The notes: generated by a model from the letters alone, not told the origin. A DNA stretch of 64,000 nucleotides from Hydrangea macrophylla (GCA_033977485.1 CM066985.1:79241045-79305044); one strand, 5' to 3'. Positions 35,223 through 46,510 are shown, counted from the first letter of the stretch. Translations and numbers: made by a program.

Positions 35223-35836
35223 TGTTGAAGAATTTTCAAAATAAGGGATAAAGAGTGAGTGAGATTTGAATTAGAAATTAATGATGGGTCGCACCCATTG
35301 AGATTGAATTCGTACCGGTGGGTCGCAACCATTCAGAATCGGTTCAAATTAAATTCAAATCTATAGGTTGTGTCCCTTGGATCAATAGTCATAAGGTTAA
35401 TAGACGCAAACGTCTATGAAGGGACACCAACCATTCTATATATAGAGTGTATCAATTCTCATTTGATGTATGAAAAATCTCTCTTTTCTTCCTTGTGGAA
35501 AATTACGAGTTTAAATTACGTTGTCGTTATTTAGATAAAATACATATTTCTAGAATCTGTTTTCTGCAGAAATAGAATTCTAGAACTGGCTTTTATTTCT
35601 TGGTGGGTATTTTCAGCTATCTTCAATAGTGCATATTGCAGATAGGTTTGGCTTCGTTGTACCTTGAATACAGATTTGTGGAATACCCGTTTGCACACCA
35701 AGTTATAATTATGGTGGGGGCAAATACTGTATTTAGGGAAGTGTCTCGTACACGCCTTGAAGCATATTATTGGAATACATTTTGCGGCTCTATTCGTCGG
35801 TGGATTTTGAAGATATTAAAGACAAATTTCCCAACA
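35223..35836 (+). repeat. 3' LTR of the copia-related element
   Basis: 614 bp, preceded by the purine tract AAAATGGTGGGGGAA. It differs from the 5' LTR at four noticed positions. Confidence 0.93.
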
Positions 35837-35841
35837 AAATT

Positions 35842-35872
35842 CGCCTTCTCATATGAGAGACTGCTCACTATA
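35842..35872. mobile_element. MITE, right half
   Basis: Right terminus of the MITE that begins at 30132. The inverted terminal repeat CTATAGTGAGCAGTCTCTCA is read on the minus strand. Confidence 0.7.
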
Positions 35873-36665
35873 GCATTGCCCTTCAATAAAATCAACCATT
35901 TACTATTACAAACACTGCATTTTTTTTCTCCTCTGACGGATTCTTCATCTTTTTAAGAGAGCCACACTTTATGATGCCAATACTGACAGTTAAGTGTTTA
36001 AGTGACAATACAATCAAACCCATCAATGAAACCCAGCCAAACGGACCTACGAACAATCTTAATGCCCCCACTTTGGTCACAAGCCTCACAAGCCCTCAGC
36101 CTCTTTTAAGATTTTTCAAAAAATGATTTTTATTTTTCTTTTCTTTTTTTTCTATCAGTGTCTGTGAGAGAAAGATTTCCTCTCCATGGCTCCTTTTCTA
36201 TTTATTTCATATTGGAGACTTTAATGGAAAAAACTCACAAAAACAAGGTTACGAAAGAGAGAGATTGTGACCATATTTACACAGTGGTCGTTTCAAAATC
36301 TCAAGTGAGTTCGTTTGATTATGTGGTAATCGCTCAAATCCACTTATCTAATACTACAATTCTCTTCTATTTAACACCATACTAGAAACTGAAACACCTT
36401 TCAGATTATATTGCTCGGAAACAAAAATTGAAAAGCTCTCTTTTACTTTTGAAAAACAAGAATCACAAAATTATTTTGCTCTTTTTCTCAAACTCACTAT
36501 TTGTTTTTTATTTTTTAAAAAATTGGAAGCCCATAAAAACTCCTACCAACAAAACCTCAACAGTGGTAACAGTTGAATTCCAAGCCTACACTATAACCAC
36601 TTGGGAGTAGCAAACCAAAAGTGCTCTCTCTATCTTTTTTCTAAGTTCATCCGTGTGTACAGTTT

Positions 36666-36816
36666 TTCTCTTAAACGGGCGATCTTCGTTAATATGCAGC
36701 AGACTTGGTTTCCCACGTGAGTGAGAGTGGGGCCCAGAGAGAGACTGATAAGTAGAGAGAGAGAAATGAAGGGATAAAAAAAAAAAAAAAGAAACAAAGA
36801 AGACAGAGAAGGGCGT

Positions 36817-36861
<45 letters not shown>

Positions 36862-37716
36862 GCGACCTTCCGCGATTTCCGGCGAGAACAGGCGAATCCG
36901 TCGAGAAGAGATTGAAATCTGGCGACCCACTTTCCAGCGACCTCCCCATTGTAGGTTTTCTTCTCTTGATCACTCCTAATCATTCTCTTTCTCTAAAACT
37001 AGGGCTGGGTTTGCAAATTTGGGGTTTGAGAAATTTGACAAAAATTTGTGTGATTCTCTAACTTTAGATTTGTCTTTCCACTTTCTCTCTCTTATGGTCA
37101 TCTCTAATGAAACGGCTTGGCCATCGCCCCTTTTTCAGTCATGAGAGTAGTATGATTCTCTAATTTTTAGTATGATTCTCTAATTTTTTTTTTTTTTTGG
37201 TATGATTCTCTCTTTTCTTTTTATTTATTTAAATTTTTTTTTTTACTCTATACAGGAACACACACACCCATGCAAACCCCATGAACTAGAACCTACCAAA
37301 ACAAGCCCATACTACTCACTTAAGCATATGGGCCCAAGAGGGAAAACCCCTCAACCACTCCCCATAAGGGGAATAGAACCCTCAACCTCCCACTTGGGGG
37401 AGGGTGAGTGATGCCACTAGACCACAATTATGGTCTTCTAATATCCGGAAAGTGGGTTGCCGGATTTCAATCTCTTTTCCACGGATTTCGCTTCTTCTCG
37501 TCGGAAATCGCAGAAGGTCACCCATCCACTCTCTCTCTCTCTCTCTCGGCACCCTTCTCTGTCTGCTCTGCTTCTTTTTCTTTTTCTTTTTCTTTTTTTA
37601 TTTTTTTTTATCCGTTCATTTCTCTCTCTAATTATCAGTCTCTCTGGGCCCCACTCTCACTCATGTGGGAAACCAAGTCCACTGCATATTAACAGAAGGT
37701 CGCCCGTTTAAGAGAA
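36666..37716. mobile_element. MULE-like element with ~270-bp TIRs
   Basis: The left arm (36666-36935) and right arm (37447-37716) are inverted copies, starting TTCTCTTAAACGGGCG. Each has a (GA)n/(CT)n tract and a stretch of short GGCGA-type words. The middle contains a SINE. The 9-bp TSD is not clear because the right flank is an AT microsatellite. No transposase is encoded. Confidence 0.85.
37250..37433 (-). mobile_element. tRNA-derived SINE
   Basis: On the minus strand an A-box-like TGGTCTAGTGGCA is followed by a B-box-like GGTTCTATTCC at normal spacing. The copy ends in an A-rich tail (about 37235-37250 minus). It lies inside the MULE. Confidence 0.6.
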
Positions 37717-38247
37717 TATATATATATATATAATGTTACAATGATAAACATTCGCATGAATGTTTCTAACCTCATCAATGACCAAAAAAACACGTGTCCT
37801 AACATTTGTCATAACATTCACATGAACGTTAAGGTAAATTAACCTCATAATGGTATTAAAATGTATTGATTAGGATAGAAATTGTAGGTAATTATATAGT
37901 AGCTCAACACTCTTTAATGCAAAGTAAAGGCTATAAAGCCTTAGATCCCAATATATATATTTATTGAAAGGCTTTGTAACTCCTTTGTGATGAAATCATT
38001 AACTCCACAATTGGTACTCCAAAACACATAAAAATAATCCCCCTTATTTTAATAAAATACAAATTCAAAGAAAGCCTCCTTTTTACAATTACACATTCAC
38101 GGCTCCAACAGAAAATGAACGGATCTTTAGAAGAAATGAGAATATCAATGCCCGAGGTGACAGTCGACCCCCGGAAGGAGGATAAAAACACGCACTTTCA
38201 TTTACGAACCTACTTGAAGATGCTCCTATAGAGGATATACATATGAT

Positions 38248-38474
38248 CAGTGTCGGTCCTGAATTTTGGGGACCCTAAGCGAACTCTAAAATATAGGCCC
38301 TAAGGCTATATAAAGGTTAGGGGACACTGCCCCCAAGGTGATTTTTTTTGGGCTACTTATACTTAATTATATGCAAAATTAAATTTTTCACATCTGCAAT
38401 TGATTTTGGGAGCCCCCTTTGGGAGTGGGGGCCTCAAGCAATTGCTTACTTTGTTTCCCCATGGCCGGCCCCGG
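38248..38474. mobile_element. hAT-like non-autonomous element, decayed
   Basis: It starts CAGTGTCGGTCCTGA and ends GGCCGGCCCCGG, matching the termini of the element at 61112-61577. The flanks CATATGAT and CATGATTG are similar but not an exact 8-bp TSD. Confidence 0.6.
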
Positions 38475-38618
38475 CATGATTGTTCAACTCTCAAGTGAAA
38501 AATAATAATAATAAAAAAAAAAAAAAAAAAAACAAACAAACAAAAAATAAATAAAAATAAATAAATAAAAAAATCATTCCATTGGTTATGATTCTTATGA
38601 ACCCAAAGTTTAAAAGAT

Positions 38619-38773
38619 GAGTAATTCTTGGGACAACTTTCACACCACCTTAAAAGATGTCTCTCTCTCTCTTTTGTGATATCACTGGACCCCACAGTGA
38701 CACGAGAAAGATAGACACATCGTTTAGGAGGTTATGTGAAAGGTGTATGAAAGTTGTGTCCCAAGAATTACCC
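38619..38773. mobile_element. MULE-type MITE, 155 bp
   Basis: The TIR is GAGTAATTCTTGGGACA...TGTCCCAAGAATTACCC. A perfect 9-bp TSD, TTAAAAGAT, occurs at 38610-38618 and 38774-38782. Confidence 0.88.
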
Positions 38774-39187
38774 TTAAAAGATAGAAGCAGCAAACTTGGA
38801 AGGATTAAAAAAAAAACTGAGGCTAGTTCCTTCCTCATCAGTATTGAATGTACTCACAAGAAATCTAATACATTGACCATTCTTAAATATTCCCTTCACT
38901 ATTACCAAACCCGAAAACTCTTCTATCCTCCCTGTAGCTTCGGAACCAGATACAGTCACAGCAATCCTTGAAAAATAACAAAACATTTTAAATATACCGT
39001 ATTGAAAAGAAAGTAAGAGATGACAAAATAAATCCCAATTTGGAAATACCTACAAATCCTTGCAAGGCTAAAATAGAAGGAAGAAATAGCACAAACAACT
39101 CAAAAGTAAAATTTACCATTCTGTGATGAATACAAGAAAATGAAGGTGGTCTGATCTCTTTCACCAGAACGGAAAGGGAAATATAAA

Positions 39188-40457
39188 TCACTCCTTCCAC
39201 ATGTCAGCAAACTGATCAGGTTCCAAGGGATTGGAGAGCTCATGCATCTTCCTCCTTGTTTTGGCTTTGACTTTCTTCGCATACTCGCCAGCCTTCTGCT
39301 TTTTCTCCAATGCACGAATCTAGAAGTATTGAAAGAATGGCATATTAAATCACATGAAAGGTGTAAAGATTATTTCACAAAACAAAATGTTCAATGACAG
39401 CAGAAATGAATTTCTCCCATCAATCTATGTTACAAGGACTTGGGTACGGGTGTCCCGAGCAGTTCGTGTCGTAAGTGTCAATATACAGATATTTTTTTCC
39501 TTATATTTGCCCCCAAAAATAGTGATTTCATGTAAATATAGGACTTAAATACGACTACACTTCAACATACTATTATACAAGTAGCTAACATGCTTCTTGG
39601 TGCGTGTGTCCGACCACAAATGTCGCACAAATCCCATACGTCCGAGTGTTGGGTGTCTACTAAAAGGTCAAGTAACATAGCAGTATCAATGGCATTGGCA
39701 TATCAAGGTAGCTTTTGCAAAGCACCTCAAACTAATGAGCCTAGGTACGCAATCAAGAAAAGAATACTTGGGCACAATTAACTTAATTCAATGAGCCAAC
39801 ACATGCATTGGACCATATGCTTATATGAAAGAATGAACCTCAAGATCTTATAGGAAAGAGAATTTATTTATTTATTTTTTTTTAAAAAGAGACGAAGAAA
39901 GAAGTAAAAATACAAGTACTGCCTCCGTTCCAGAGCACACCAACTAAAAAAATAACACATTTCCACCACACATAAGGTCCGTTTGGGCACGCTTCTGCGA
40001 CTGTGACACAATCGCAGCTGCACCAAACACCCACCAATACGCGATTGCGCGTCTTGAGGCACGTTCAAAGCCCTCTTATGCGGCACCAAACAAACGGACC
40101 ATACTCCATGGTGGTACAAGACAAAAATAGAAAAGATCTATGAAAAACAGCAATGAGACTTGAAGCCTCCAAGAACCATGAGAACGAATCAAAAACTCCT
40201 CACCTGGTTTGGTGAAACATAAAATGGATTCTCGTATAGCGTTGGGCCTCCAAAGCTGCCACCAAATATCTTGATTGGATTCAAACAGAATCTTGGACCA
40301 ACCTATCCACCAATACATATGAAATTTATTCTACAATACTTTGCAGCTAACTGATGAGTGTATTAATTTGAAGTGTAGCACTGCAAACCTCAACAAGTGT
40401 CATTTTATCCATGCCCATTTTGTCCACTTTATCAGTTGTACTATGCGGAACAGATAT
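39188..40457 (-). CDS. BRX1: Ribosome biogenesis protein BRX1 homolog, last three exons only
   Basis: BRX1 is a nucleolar Brix-domain protein needed for large (60S) ribosomal subunit assembly. Three exons join in frame with canonical GT-AG introns: 40389-40457 (ISVPH...MTLVE, 23 codons), 40204-40302 (VGPRFCLNPIKIFGGSFGG onward, 33 codons) and 39188-39319 (IRALEKKQKAG onward to MWKE and stop, 43 codons). The KAKTRRKMHELSNPLEPDQF block is characteristic. The encoded ~99 residues are roughly the last third of the usual protein. An acceptor (CCAAACAG) precedes 40457, yet no upstream BRX1 exons were found up to the next gene or in the rest of the minus strand. It is therefore either a 5'-truncated copy or an exon set adopted by another transcript. 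The 884-bp intron holds a MITE. Confidence 0.85.
39976..40100. mobile_element. PIF/Harbinger-like MITE in BRX1 intron
   Basis: 125 bp with TIR GGTCCGTTTGG...CAAACGGACC. The interior TTCTGCGACTGTG...AATCGCAGC is self-complementary. The expected 3-bp TSD is not exact (TAA against ATA). A CTCCGTTCC piece next to it recalls Stowaway-type ends. Confidence 0.6.
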
Positions 40458-41183
40458 CTGTTTGGAAAAATTAACAGAGAGCGCTATGTTATAAACTTAT
40501 AATTATGATAAAATGCTCTTTCAGAATAAGAAGACTGCTATATTCAAGCAGATACAAACATGGGAATAAATCCTGGAAGGACTACTGAAGATGCTAAAAG
40601 GTGTTATAACTGAAGTCTTAAGGAATCAACGTTTCTTTTCCATTTTGATAAGTTGTTTTGGCCATCCACATCTCATCATCTCAAATAATGATAGTAAATA
40701 AAGGGCATTTCGTATCAACATCGAAATTGCAATTAGCAAAAACATCATGTGACAACAAAGGCCTGCCTTTTTAAATATTGAATTTTTCTATTTTTAGGTC
40801 AAAAGACCAAATTCTTAACCAGAAAAAGAATCAGAAGAAGCCACACAACACAGGATCCATGTGACATATCAGCAACTACCATCTTTGCACAGGGCATCAG
40901 ACTATAGCTAGTACAATAACATAGGGACTATGAGCACATAGCTCCTCTCTATTTGTAATTGTGCATATACTAGAGTTTAGACCCAACCAACTAACTATAC
41001 AGTTGGGTGGCAGTTCCCAGAGATTTAGACCAATAACAAACCCAGTCAGATAATCTTCAAAACTTGGTAAGGGAACAGGTTCGTCCAGGAAACCAATCAA
41101 TGTCTACAAATGTGTGATATTAAAACAATTGTCTAGGGAATTCCAAGAGGATCAAATGAATAAAACAATTGTCTAGGGAATTC

Positions 41184-42744
41184 AGAGCGTGTTACCAATC
41201 ACTATTTCTCCTATTTTGTAGTTCTCATGAAAATCCCAAACATACTTGCGCTTTGTGACTAAAATAACCCCATATTTGAGGGATAAAATTTCATTTTTTG
41301 GTGGTGGATTTGCAAGTTGGAATGACAACAATTAACTATAGATTTGGATGCCATCCATGAACTTGATATTTGACATGTCGTGATGTATTTGCAGTAACTC
41401 TGGCTCGTCCAGACCATTGGTGCTCTCTCTTGGACTCAAAGACCACTCTGTGGTACTCATCCAAACCATATTTGATGTACATCTTGGACATACTCACTTC
41501 ATAATTTGGGTGTAGAGAAAAGTTGGAGGGTGTCCTTAGCCATCAAACATTGTTCAAGTCTTAAACTCTTTGGCCTCCACAAGCGTCTTTACATCAGCGC
41601 AATGATTGTAGCGATCAACTGCAGTGATCTAAAACCTTCAATGTTAGTACTAAAACAGGAAACACTTGGAAATCAACAATTCGGGTCATAGCTTCTTTCG
41701 GTGTGGCGTGTGCCCAGTACAAGAGTTATGAACTAGTAGGGATCTCAATTTGGTTACTGCTATGCTAGGGCTTAATTGGGCTACTAGACATCAGAACCTA
41801 GTTAAAACAGAGCCTTTTAACCAGACTGCAGGCAACTTTCACTATTCATTGGAATGCATTCAAAGTTAAAAACTTTTAAGTCCATAACAGTACATGGGAA
41901 ACGCATTCCCTTGCTTCTCTCTCTTTTGCCAATGAAGCAGGGGAAGAAATAAAGCATGATCCAAAATAAGAAAACCCATTTGTAACAAATAAGAGTATCG
42001 CTATACTTCCCAAATGCATTAACAGTCGTAACAAATGTTGTGGTGGTGGTGGGTGGTGCAACATGCCACTGAATGTGAGAGAACCTGCCAAAGCATTTGT
42101 GAACCCAAATTTGGAATTCATAGTTATATTCGGCATATAATCGTACATTTTAGGATTAATAGACCCAAATTTGAAATACATTGCACAAAGATGTGGTAAG
42201 AAAGGAAATTCTTTTGAATGATGCCCAATTCTTTCGTCCTTAACTTCTCAATCCATCAGTGGCTATGCCGCATTTTATAATGGACTAAGCAATGTGTATT
42301 GTAGTACATCTCCTCAAAAATTACAAAATTTGGCAGGACTCGTTACCAAAGGCGATTCTCAATGACAACCGAAACGATGCTTTTAAGTGTTTCCTACGTG
42401 AAACAAGGGTAACTCAGTAACTATCATAGGAGTATGTCCAAGATGTACATCAAATATGGTTTGGATGAGTACCACAGAGTGGTCTTTGAGTCCAAGAGAG
42501 AGCACCAATGGTCTGGACGAGCCAGAGTTACTGCAAATACATCACGACATGTCAAATATCAAGTTCATGGATGGCATCCAAATCTATAGTTAATTGTTGT
42601 CATTCCAACTTGCAAATCCACCACCAAAAAACGAAATTTTATCGCCCAAAGATGGGGTTATTTTAGTCACAAAGCGCAAGTATGTTTGGGATTTGCATGA
42701 GAACTACAAAATAGGAGAAACAGTGATTGGTAACACGCTCTGAA
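41184..42744. repeat. Large inverted repeat, ~310-bp arms, possible TIR element
   Basis: The left arm 41184-41491 and right arm 42429-42744 are inverted copies with few differences, outer ends CAGAGCGTGTTACCAATCAC. They enclose 937 bp that includes a decayed piece of the PSMG3 terminal exon. No TSD was found. A 22-bp sequence (AAAACAATTGTCTAGGGAAT...) is tandemly repeated just left of the left arm (41122 and 41162). It could be a MULE-like element that captured gene sequence, or a local inverted duplication. Confidence 0.75.
41577..41663 (-). pseudogene. Decayed terminal exon of PSMG3
   Basis: On the minus strand from 41663 one frame encodes FPVLVLTLKVLDHCS and a stop. The next frame gives IIALM, a stop and RRLW. 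Plant PSMG3 proteins end with a stretch like PLVLSLGLKDHS...GII...LW, so this looks like that exon with a nonsense codon and a frameshift. It lies between the arms of the inverted repeat. No proper acceptor in the right phase was seen. Confidence 0.5.
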
Positions 42745-42790
42745 AGAGACAAACAACTTGTAAAACTGTCGTGATGATATAGAAACATAC

Positions 42791-43195
42791 CTTATGTGTT
42801 CAATCAGCTGACGAGCACATGCCACTAGCATTGGCTGTAGGGTAATACTAGATGATCAAAATCGTGATCTAATAAAGGTTACACTAACCTACTACTGCAA
42901 AATCTAGCTTACCTCATCTCGTTTACCGAACGCCACAGACACGTGGAAGGTTGGATGGGTTAATACCCCTTCATCCTTCCTGCCAATCAAAAAAACAATT
43001 AACTTAAGATCTCTTCCCTAATCAAAGTATTATCTATAGAATTTGTATGTCCATGATCTTATGATCTGAACTGTCAATGGTTCTTCATTTCATTTGTAAT
43101 AGTTGAGTGTTTTACAGCCTTATAACTCAATAGTTTACATTCTTATAGGTTTGACCGATGAGACCATAACCACGCTGCTGGAATCTGACTCTCCC

Positions 43196-43230
<35 letters not shown>

Positions 43231-46027
43231 TCTTTTTTAAGAGGTACAGAGCTTAACAAAAGAGCAGCCAAACGTAAACTACTACGTCTAGTTTATTCAG
43301 AAGCAGTGTATTTTGGACTTGTTTAATTTTCAAGCACACTGAGCAGAGAAAAGACAAAAAAGGCACTCCACTCATTGAAAAGGGGGAACAACAAGATATC
43401 CCAAACTACCAAACCCAATTACAAAAGGATTTAGGCTTAGTTTGGCCCCCACGTGGTCCTTCTCCTTTTTTAAAGCACAATTAATTCATTCGGTAACTAG
43501 TTTATGAGCTTTGTAAAAATTGAACTTAGGGCTTTTTGGGGGGGAGCTTTTTGGTTTCATGATGTCTTTTTGAAGAGTAGTGTGTCACTTGTATAAAATT
43601 ATCAAACAATTTAGTAATAAATTTCATAAGCTCCTTTTAAAAAGCCACATGGGGGCCAAACTAAGCCTTAATTCACTCATTACAAATTTGGTCCAATGGG
43701 GAAAAAATAACCGCCAAACCATCACACAAATCCTAACTGAATCAGGATAAAGCAAAGAAAGCCTAATAAGCATGTGACATAGTTAACTTTATGTAGTACC
43801 CTGTATCAAGCATGTAGCTCACAAAATATCGGCCTAAGGCTTGGTAGGGTTGGTCCATTGTGATTTGGAGGCTACGCATTCAAGATCCTGAAGGAACGCA
43901 CATCTAACCATCCCCAAGCCGTAGTGGCGGGAGCCTTGTGCACTAGGTTTGCCTATAGCAATACTGTTTCTTTCCCAACTAAAGCTAAAGGACATTCTTC
44001 ATGTATAAAGGATATCCTACTATAGAAACCGTCAATTAGTTTGAATTTATTTAAACCTAATGTTCAACCAAACAGCGATAGAACAAACAGCTTATTTCAA
44101 ACAAATTAGCCTGCAGACCTGGCATGCAGTATCGTTCCCATACTTCCAATTTGAGTTGCAATGACCTAAGAAGGGTTCAAAAAAATTAGAAACGCCTTGT
44201 AAAAACCTCCGTATAAAGCACTCTCCTATCTGTAACTCACAAGGAAATGATCGTCGTAGCCACAAATGACTACATCAGTTCTGTTCCCCTGCCAAGTACA
44301 AATTAGCAATTATTAGACCTTACTAAGAAAGCATGTTCAAAGTGAATTTTCAAGTTAATCAAAGAGGTGTGAATTCAGCAACTAAGAGAAGGGGAAAAAA
44401 AAAAGAAGGGGGGGGGGGGGGGGGGGGTTGTTTGGTTGGCTAACAGAAAGATTTGCAAGAAGCATTCTTGTTTGCGAACTTTAATCAGATGCAATTGGTC
44501 AAAACTAAAAAGTTTGACCAGAACAACGCCTAAACTTACAGATCGAGATGTATGCATTTGTATTATGCACGCATGTCGTAATAAGAACATTTTTTCAAGT
44601 GGGTAACTCGGACATCAGTGTTAAGATTCAATGTGGCTAAATATTATGACAGATGGTCATGTATCCATCCTCATATGATCAAAAACAAAAATTATATATG
44701 CAGCATAGATACAGTGATTGACACCGTGCCAAACACCACGCACCAACATCATCATAGAATAAAATGGCATCAAATCTTGCATATATTGTCTTTACTACCG
44801 CAGACATGTGCTACTCACGCAAAACTATTGTGTAAGAGTTGCTACAAGTGAATCTTGTACAAGATCAAGTTCTCTTTATTTTCAATAGTACTTCCATGGA
44901 GTATATGGATCACGTATACTGGAGTATTAAGTTACCCATACTCCAAAAGCTCAAATTGTTCGAAAATGAGTCCAACAATGTTTATCAAGCTTCAACACCC
45001 CATCACGTGCGACCCTGTCAAGGGAGACGTGGAGAGGCAGCAAACACTAAACAAAACCAAACTCCATCATAGTGGAGACGAGTAACAAAGTGCAAACATG
45101 CACCTCAACAAGGGGGATGGCCATTCGAACCCAAGACCTCCCACAAAGAACGTGCTGAAGTTGCTTCAAATGCTTAAGTTGTTGGAGAATAGGCCCCAAA
45201 AAGTACATCAAACTTCAACATACACGATCAAAGAACCGATAGCATATTCATTTATTCTTTTTACCGGCAAGAATTACTAGGTGGTCTATATGCATAGAGG
45301 TTTATCAGAGGAAACATTTATCTCAAACAAAAGTACCATCTTGCAACTTGACATCAGGTGCATGAAGACAAGAAAACTTTCACCACGTTGCAACTTGACA
45401 CGGAACTCGTAAGGCAACTGGGCATCCATCACGAAACAATGCTCAGTTCCCCTCAGATACCCAAAAACTCTATATTTCACCCAAAAGTACTTGTGAAACA
45501 AAGGCGTGAATAGTGGTGTGCATGCTCAAAACCCACAACTAATGATAAATATTCAAGCACAGGTAAACCTGACTCCATTGGGTATTTGATCAAGAAGTGC
45601 CCCCAATTGATAAAAATGCTTACGAGACTCATAAAAATCTGGTTTAAGAACTCTCATATAAGAAAAACACAGTCTGACATTAAAGCAAATAAGTTGTGGG
45701 CAAAATGGTACTCAATGTTTAGGTCGTCAATTGCAAGCATAGTATTAATCTTCACCAATTGTCATTCCATTTGATCCTTTAAAACAAGCGCAATAAATTA
45801 TTACCGTACATGATATATGGAAAATTAAAAAAGATAAATCTTTAGTTTATTTATTCCAAAAAGAAGAGAAAAGTAAAGCTAGTAAACAAGAAACAAGTCA
45901 CCTGTTGAAATCCAAGTAAATAATCAATAAACAACAATAAGAAGTAGAAAGATGAAGGTTGACTTGCCTTAATATCGAGAGAGACCTTGTTGTGAAGTAC
46001 AAGGAAGGGACGGGCCGACGTACCCAT
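42791..46027 (-). CDS. PSMG3: Proteasome assembly chaperone 3 (PSMG3/PAC3-like), exons 1-5
   Basis: PSMG3 pairs with PSMG4 to help build the 20S proteasome alpha ring in the cytosol. Five exons join without a break: 45968-46027 (MGTSARPFLVLHNKVSLDIK), 44241-44288 (GNRTDVVICGYDDHFL), 44119-44165 (VIATQIGSMGTILHA plus 2 nt), 42913-42979 (KDEGVLTHPTFHVSVAFGK onward) and 42791-42834 (PMLVACARQLIEHI plus 2 nt). Phases agree at every junction. All introns begin GT except intron 1, which begins GC in the context AAG|GCAAGT, the consensus for GC-AG introns. The total is 88 complete codons of about 121 expected. The terminal exon is missing or decayed (see 41577-41663). Start: the first ATG behind a (CT)n-rich leader. 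Confidence 0.82.
43434..43667 (+). mobile_element. Tourist-like MITE, copy 2, in PSMG3 intron
   Basis: Full TIR GGCTTAGTTTGGCCCCCACGTGG...GGGGGCCAAACTAAGCC with TSD TTA on both sides. It lies in the intron between exons 3 and 4 of PSMG3. Confidence 0.9.
43835..43975 (+). mobile_element. SINE remnant, Au-like
   Basis: An A-box-like AAGGCTTGGTAGGGTTGG is followed by a B-box-like GCATTCAAGATCC. Near the end GAGCCTTGTGCACTAGGTTTGCC resembles the 3' part of plant Au-type SINEs. It is intronic in PSMG3. Confidence 0.55.
45005..45165 (-). mobile_element. Possible tRNA-derived SINE remnant
   Basis: The minus strand carries TTGGGTTCGAATGGCC, a good B box, near 45125-45140. The A box is poor and no tail or TSD is seen. 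It lies in PSMG3 intron 1. Confidence 0.3.
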
Positions 46028-46250
46028 GATGACTACCTAGAGAGAGAGAGAGAGAGATGCCGAGTGAAGGATCCCAACGTCTCTGTTGTTTTGAAGCTCC
46101 GAGCTTTTGATGATTTTGCTGTATCTTTCTTTCTTCTTGCGAACGACTTTTTTTTCTCTTTACTTTCCTTGTTTTTTTTCTTTTTCTTTACATCCCTGTA
46201 TTAAAGATCATTTTCACTGTAACCCAGTATTTCTATTTGTGACACCAATT
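46028..46250 (-). promoter_or_regulatory. 5' leader of PSMG3
   Basis: Immediately upstream of the start codon the minus strand has a (CT)n tract (46038-46058) and then GC-richer sequence free of repeats, bounded by the hAT MITE at 46258. The leader, and probably the core promoter, must therefore be short or include the MITE. No clear TATA box was seen. Confidence 0.35.
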
Positions 46251-46257
46251 TAGGTTT

Positions 46258-46465
46258 AGGGTGTGTTTGATAAAACTAAAAATTAAGTGCTGGATTTTAA
46301 GTACTGAAAACTTAAAGTGATTGGATTTGTAATACTGAAAACAGTGCTTCAACTACTGAAATAGAATGCATTCAGTGATTATTTCAATAGAAATTTTTCA
46401 CCTAAAGTTTTTAGTGGTTTTTTGGCTGGTTTTTTTCAATTAAGTGGTACGTTATCAAACGTACT
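46258..46465 (+). mobile_element. hAT-like MITE, copy 2
   Basis: AGGGTGTGTTTGATAA...TTATCAAACGTACT, the reverse complement of copy 1 at 23985-24190. It lies directly upstream of PSMG3. Confidence 0.65.
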
Positions 46466-46510
46466 GAAAAAGAATAAGTGTTGTATCTTTTCATTTTCAA
46501 CACTCAATTG

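Larger units (their letters stand above)
30253..35836 (+). mobile_element. Non-autonomous Ty1-copia-related LTR element with antisense coding region
   Basis: Two 614-bp LTRs (30253-30866, 35223-35836) begin TGTTGAAG and end CCAACA. The TSD AAATT (30248-30252, 35837-35841) is perfect. Four substitutions were noticed between the LTRs. The polypurine tract GGTGGGGGAA lies just before the second LTR, so the element is on the plus strand. No initiator-Met tRNA primer site follows the first LTR. The only sense-strand coding remnant is an RNase H end (34225-34680). Instead the interior carries an antisense coding region (31719-32906). Confidence 0.92.
36385..38112 (+). repeat. Duplicated segment, copy B, with inserted MULE
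   Basis: 36385-36660 and 37717-38112 match 24841-25543 of copy A. They are separated by the TIR element at 36666-37716, which copy A lacks. This confirms the insertion independently of a TSD. Confidence 0.85.

Noticed and set aside
36586..36983. Three Ser/Leu-repeat ORFs on the minus strand
   Set aside because: Translations of a (GA)n tract in a MULE arm.
36657..37725. A 9-bp TSD for the MULE at 36666-37716
   Set aside because: The right flank is an AT microsatellite and no 9-bp match to the left flank was found; insertion is supported by copy A instead.
40655..40690. WMAK-like peptide on the minus strand as a further BRX1 exon
   Set aside because: Only four residues agree, a stop follows soon and splice sites do not fit.
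42430..42590. Two open frames in the right inverted-repeat arm (52-59 codons)
   Set aside because: Present in both arms in opposite orientation, no recognised family; probably incidental.
44410..44428. Run of about 19 G as a biological signal
   Set aside because: A homopolymer next to an A/G tract in an intron; may be slippage or a sequencing artefact.
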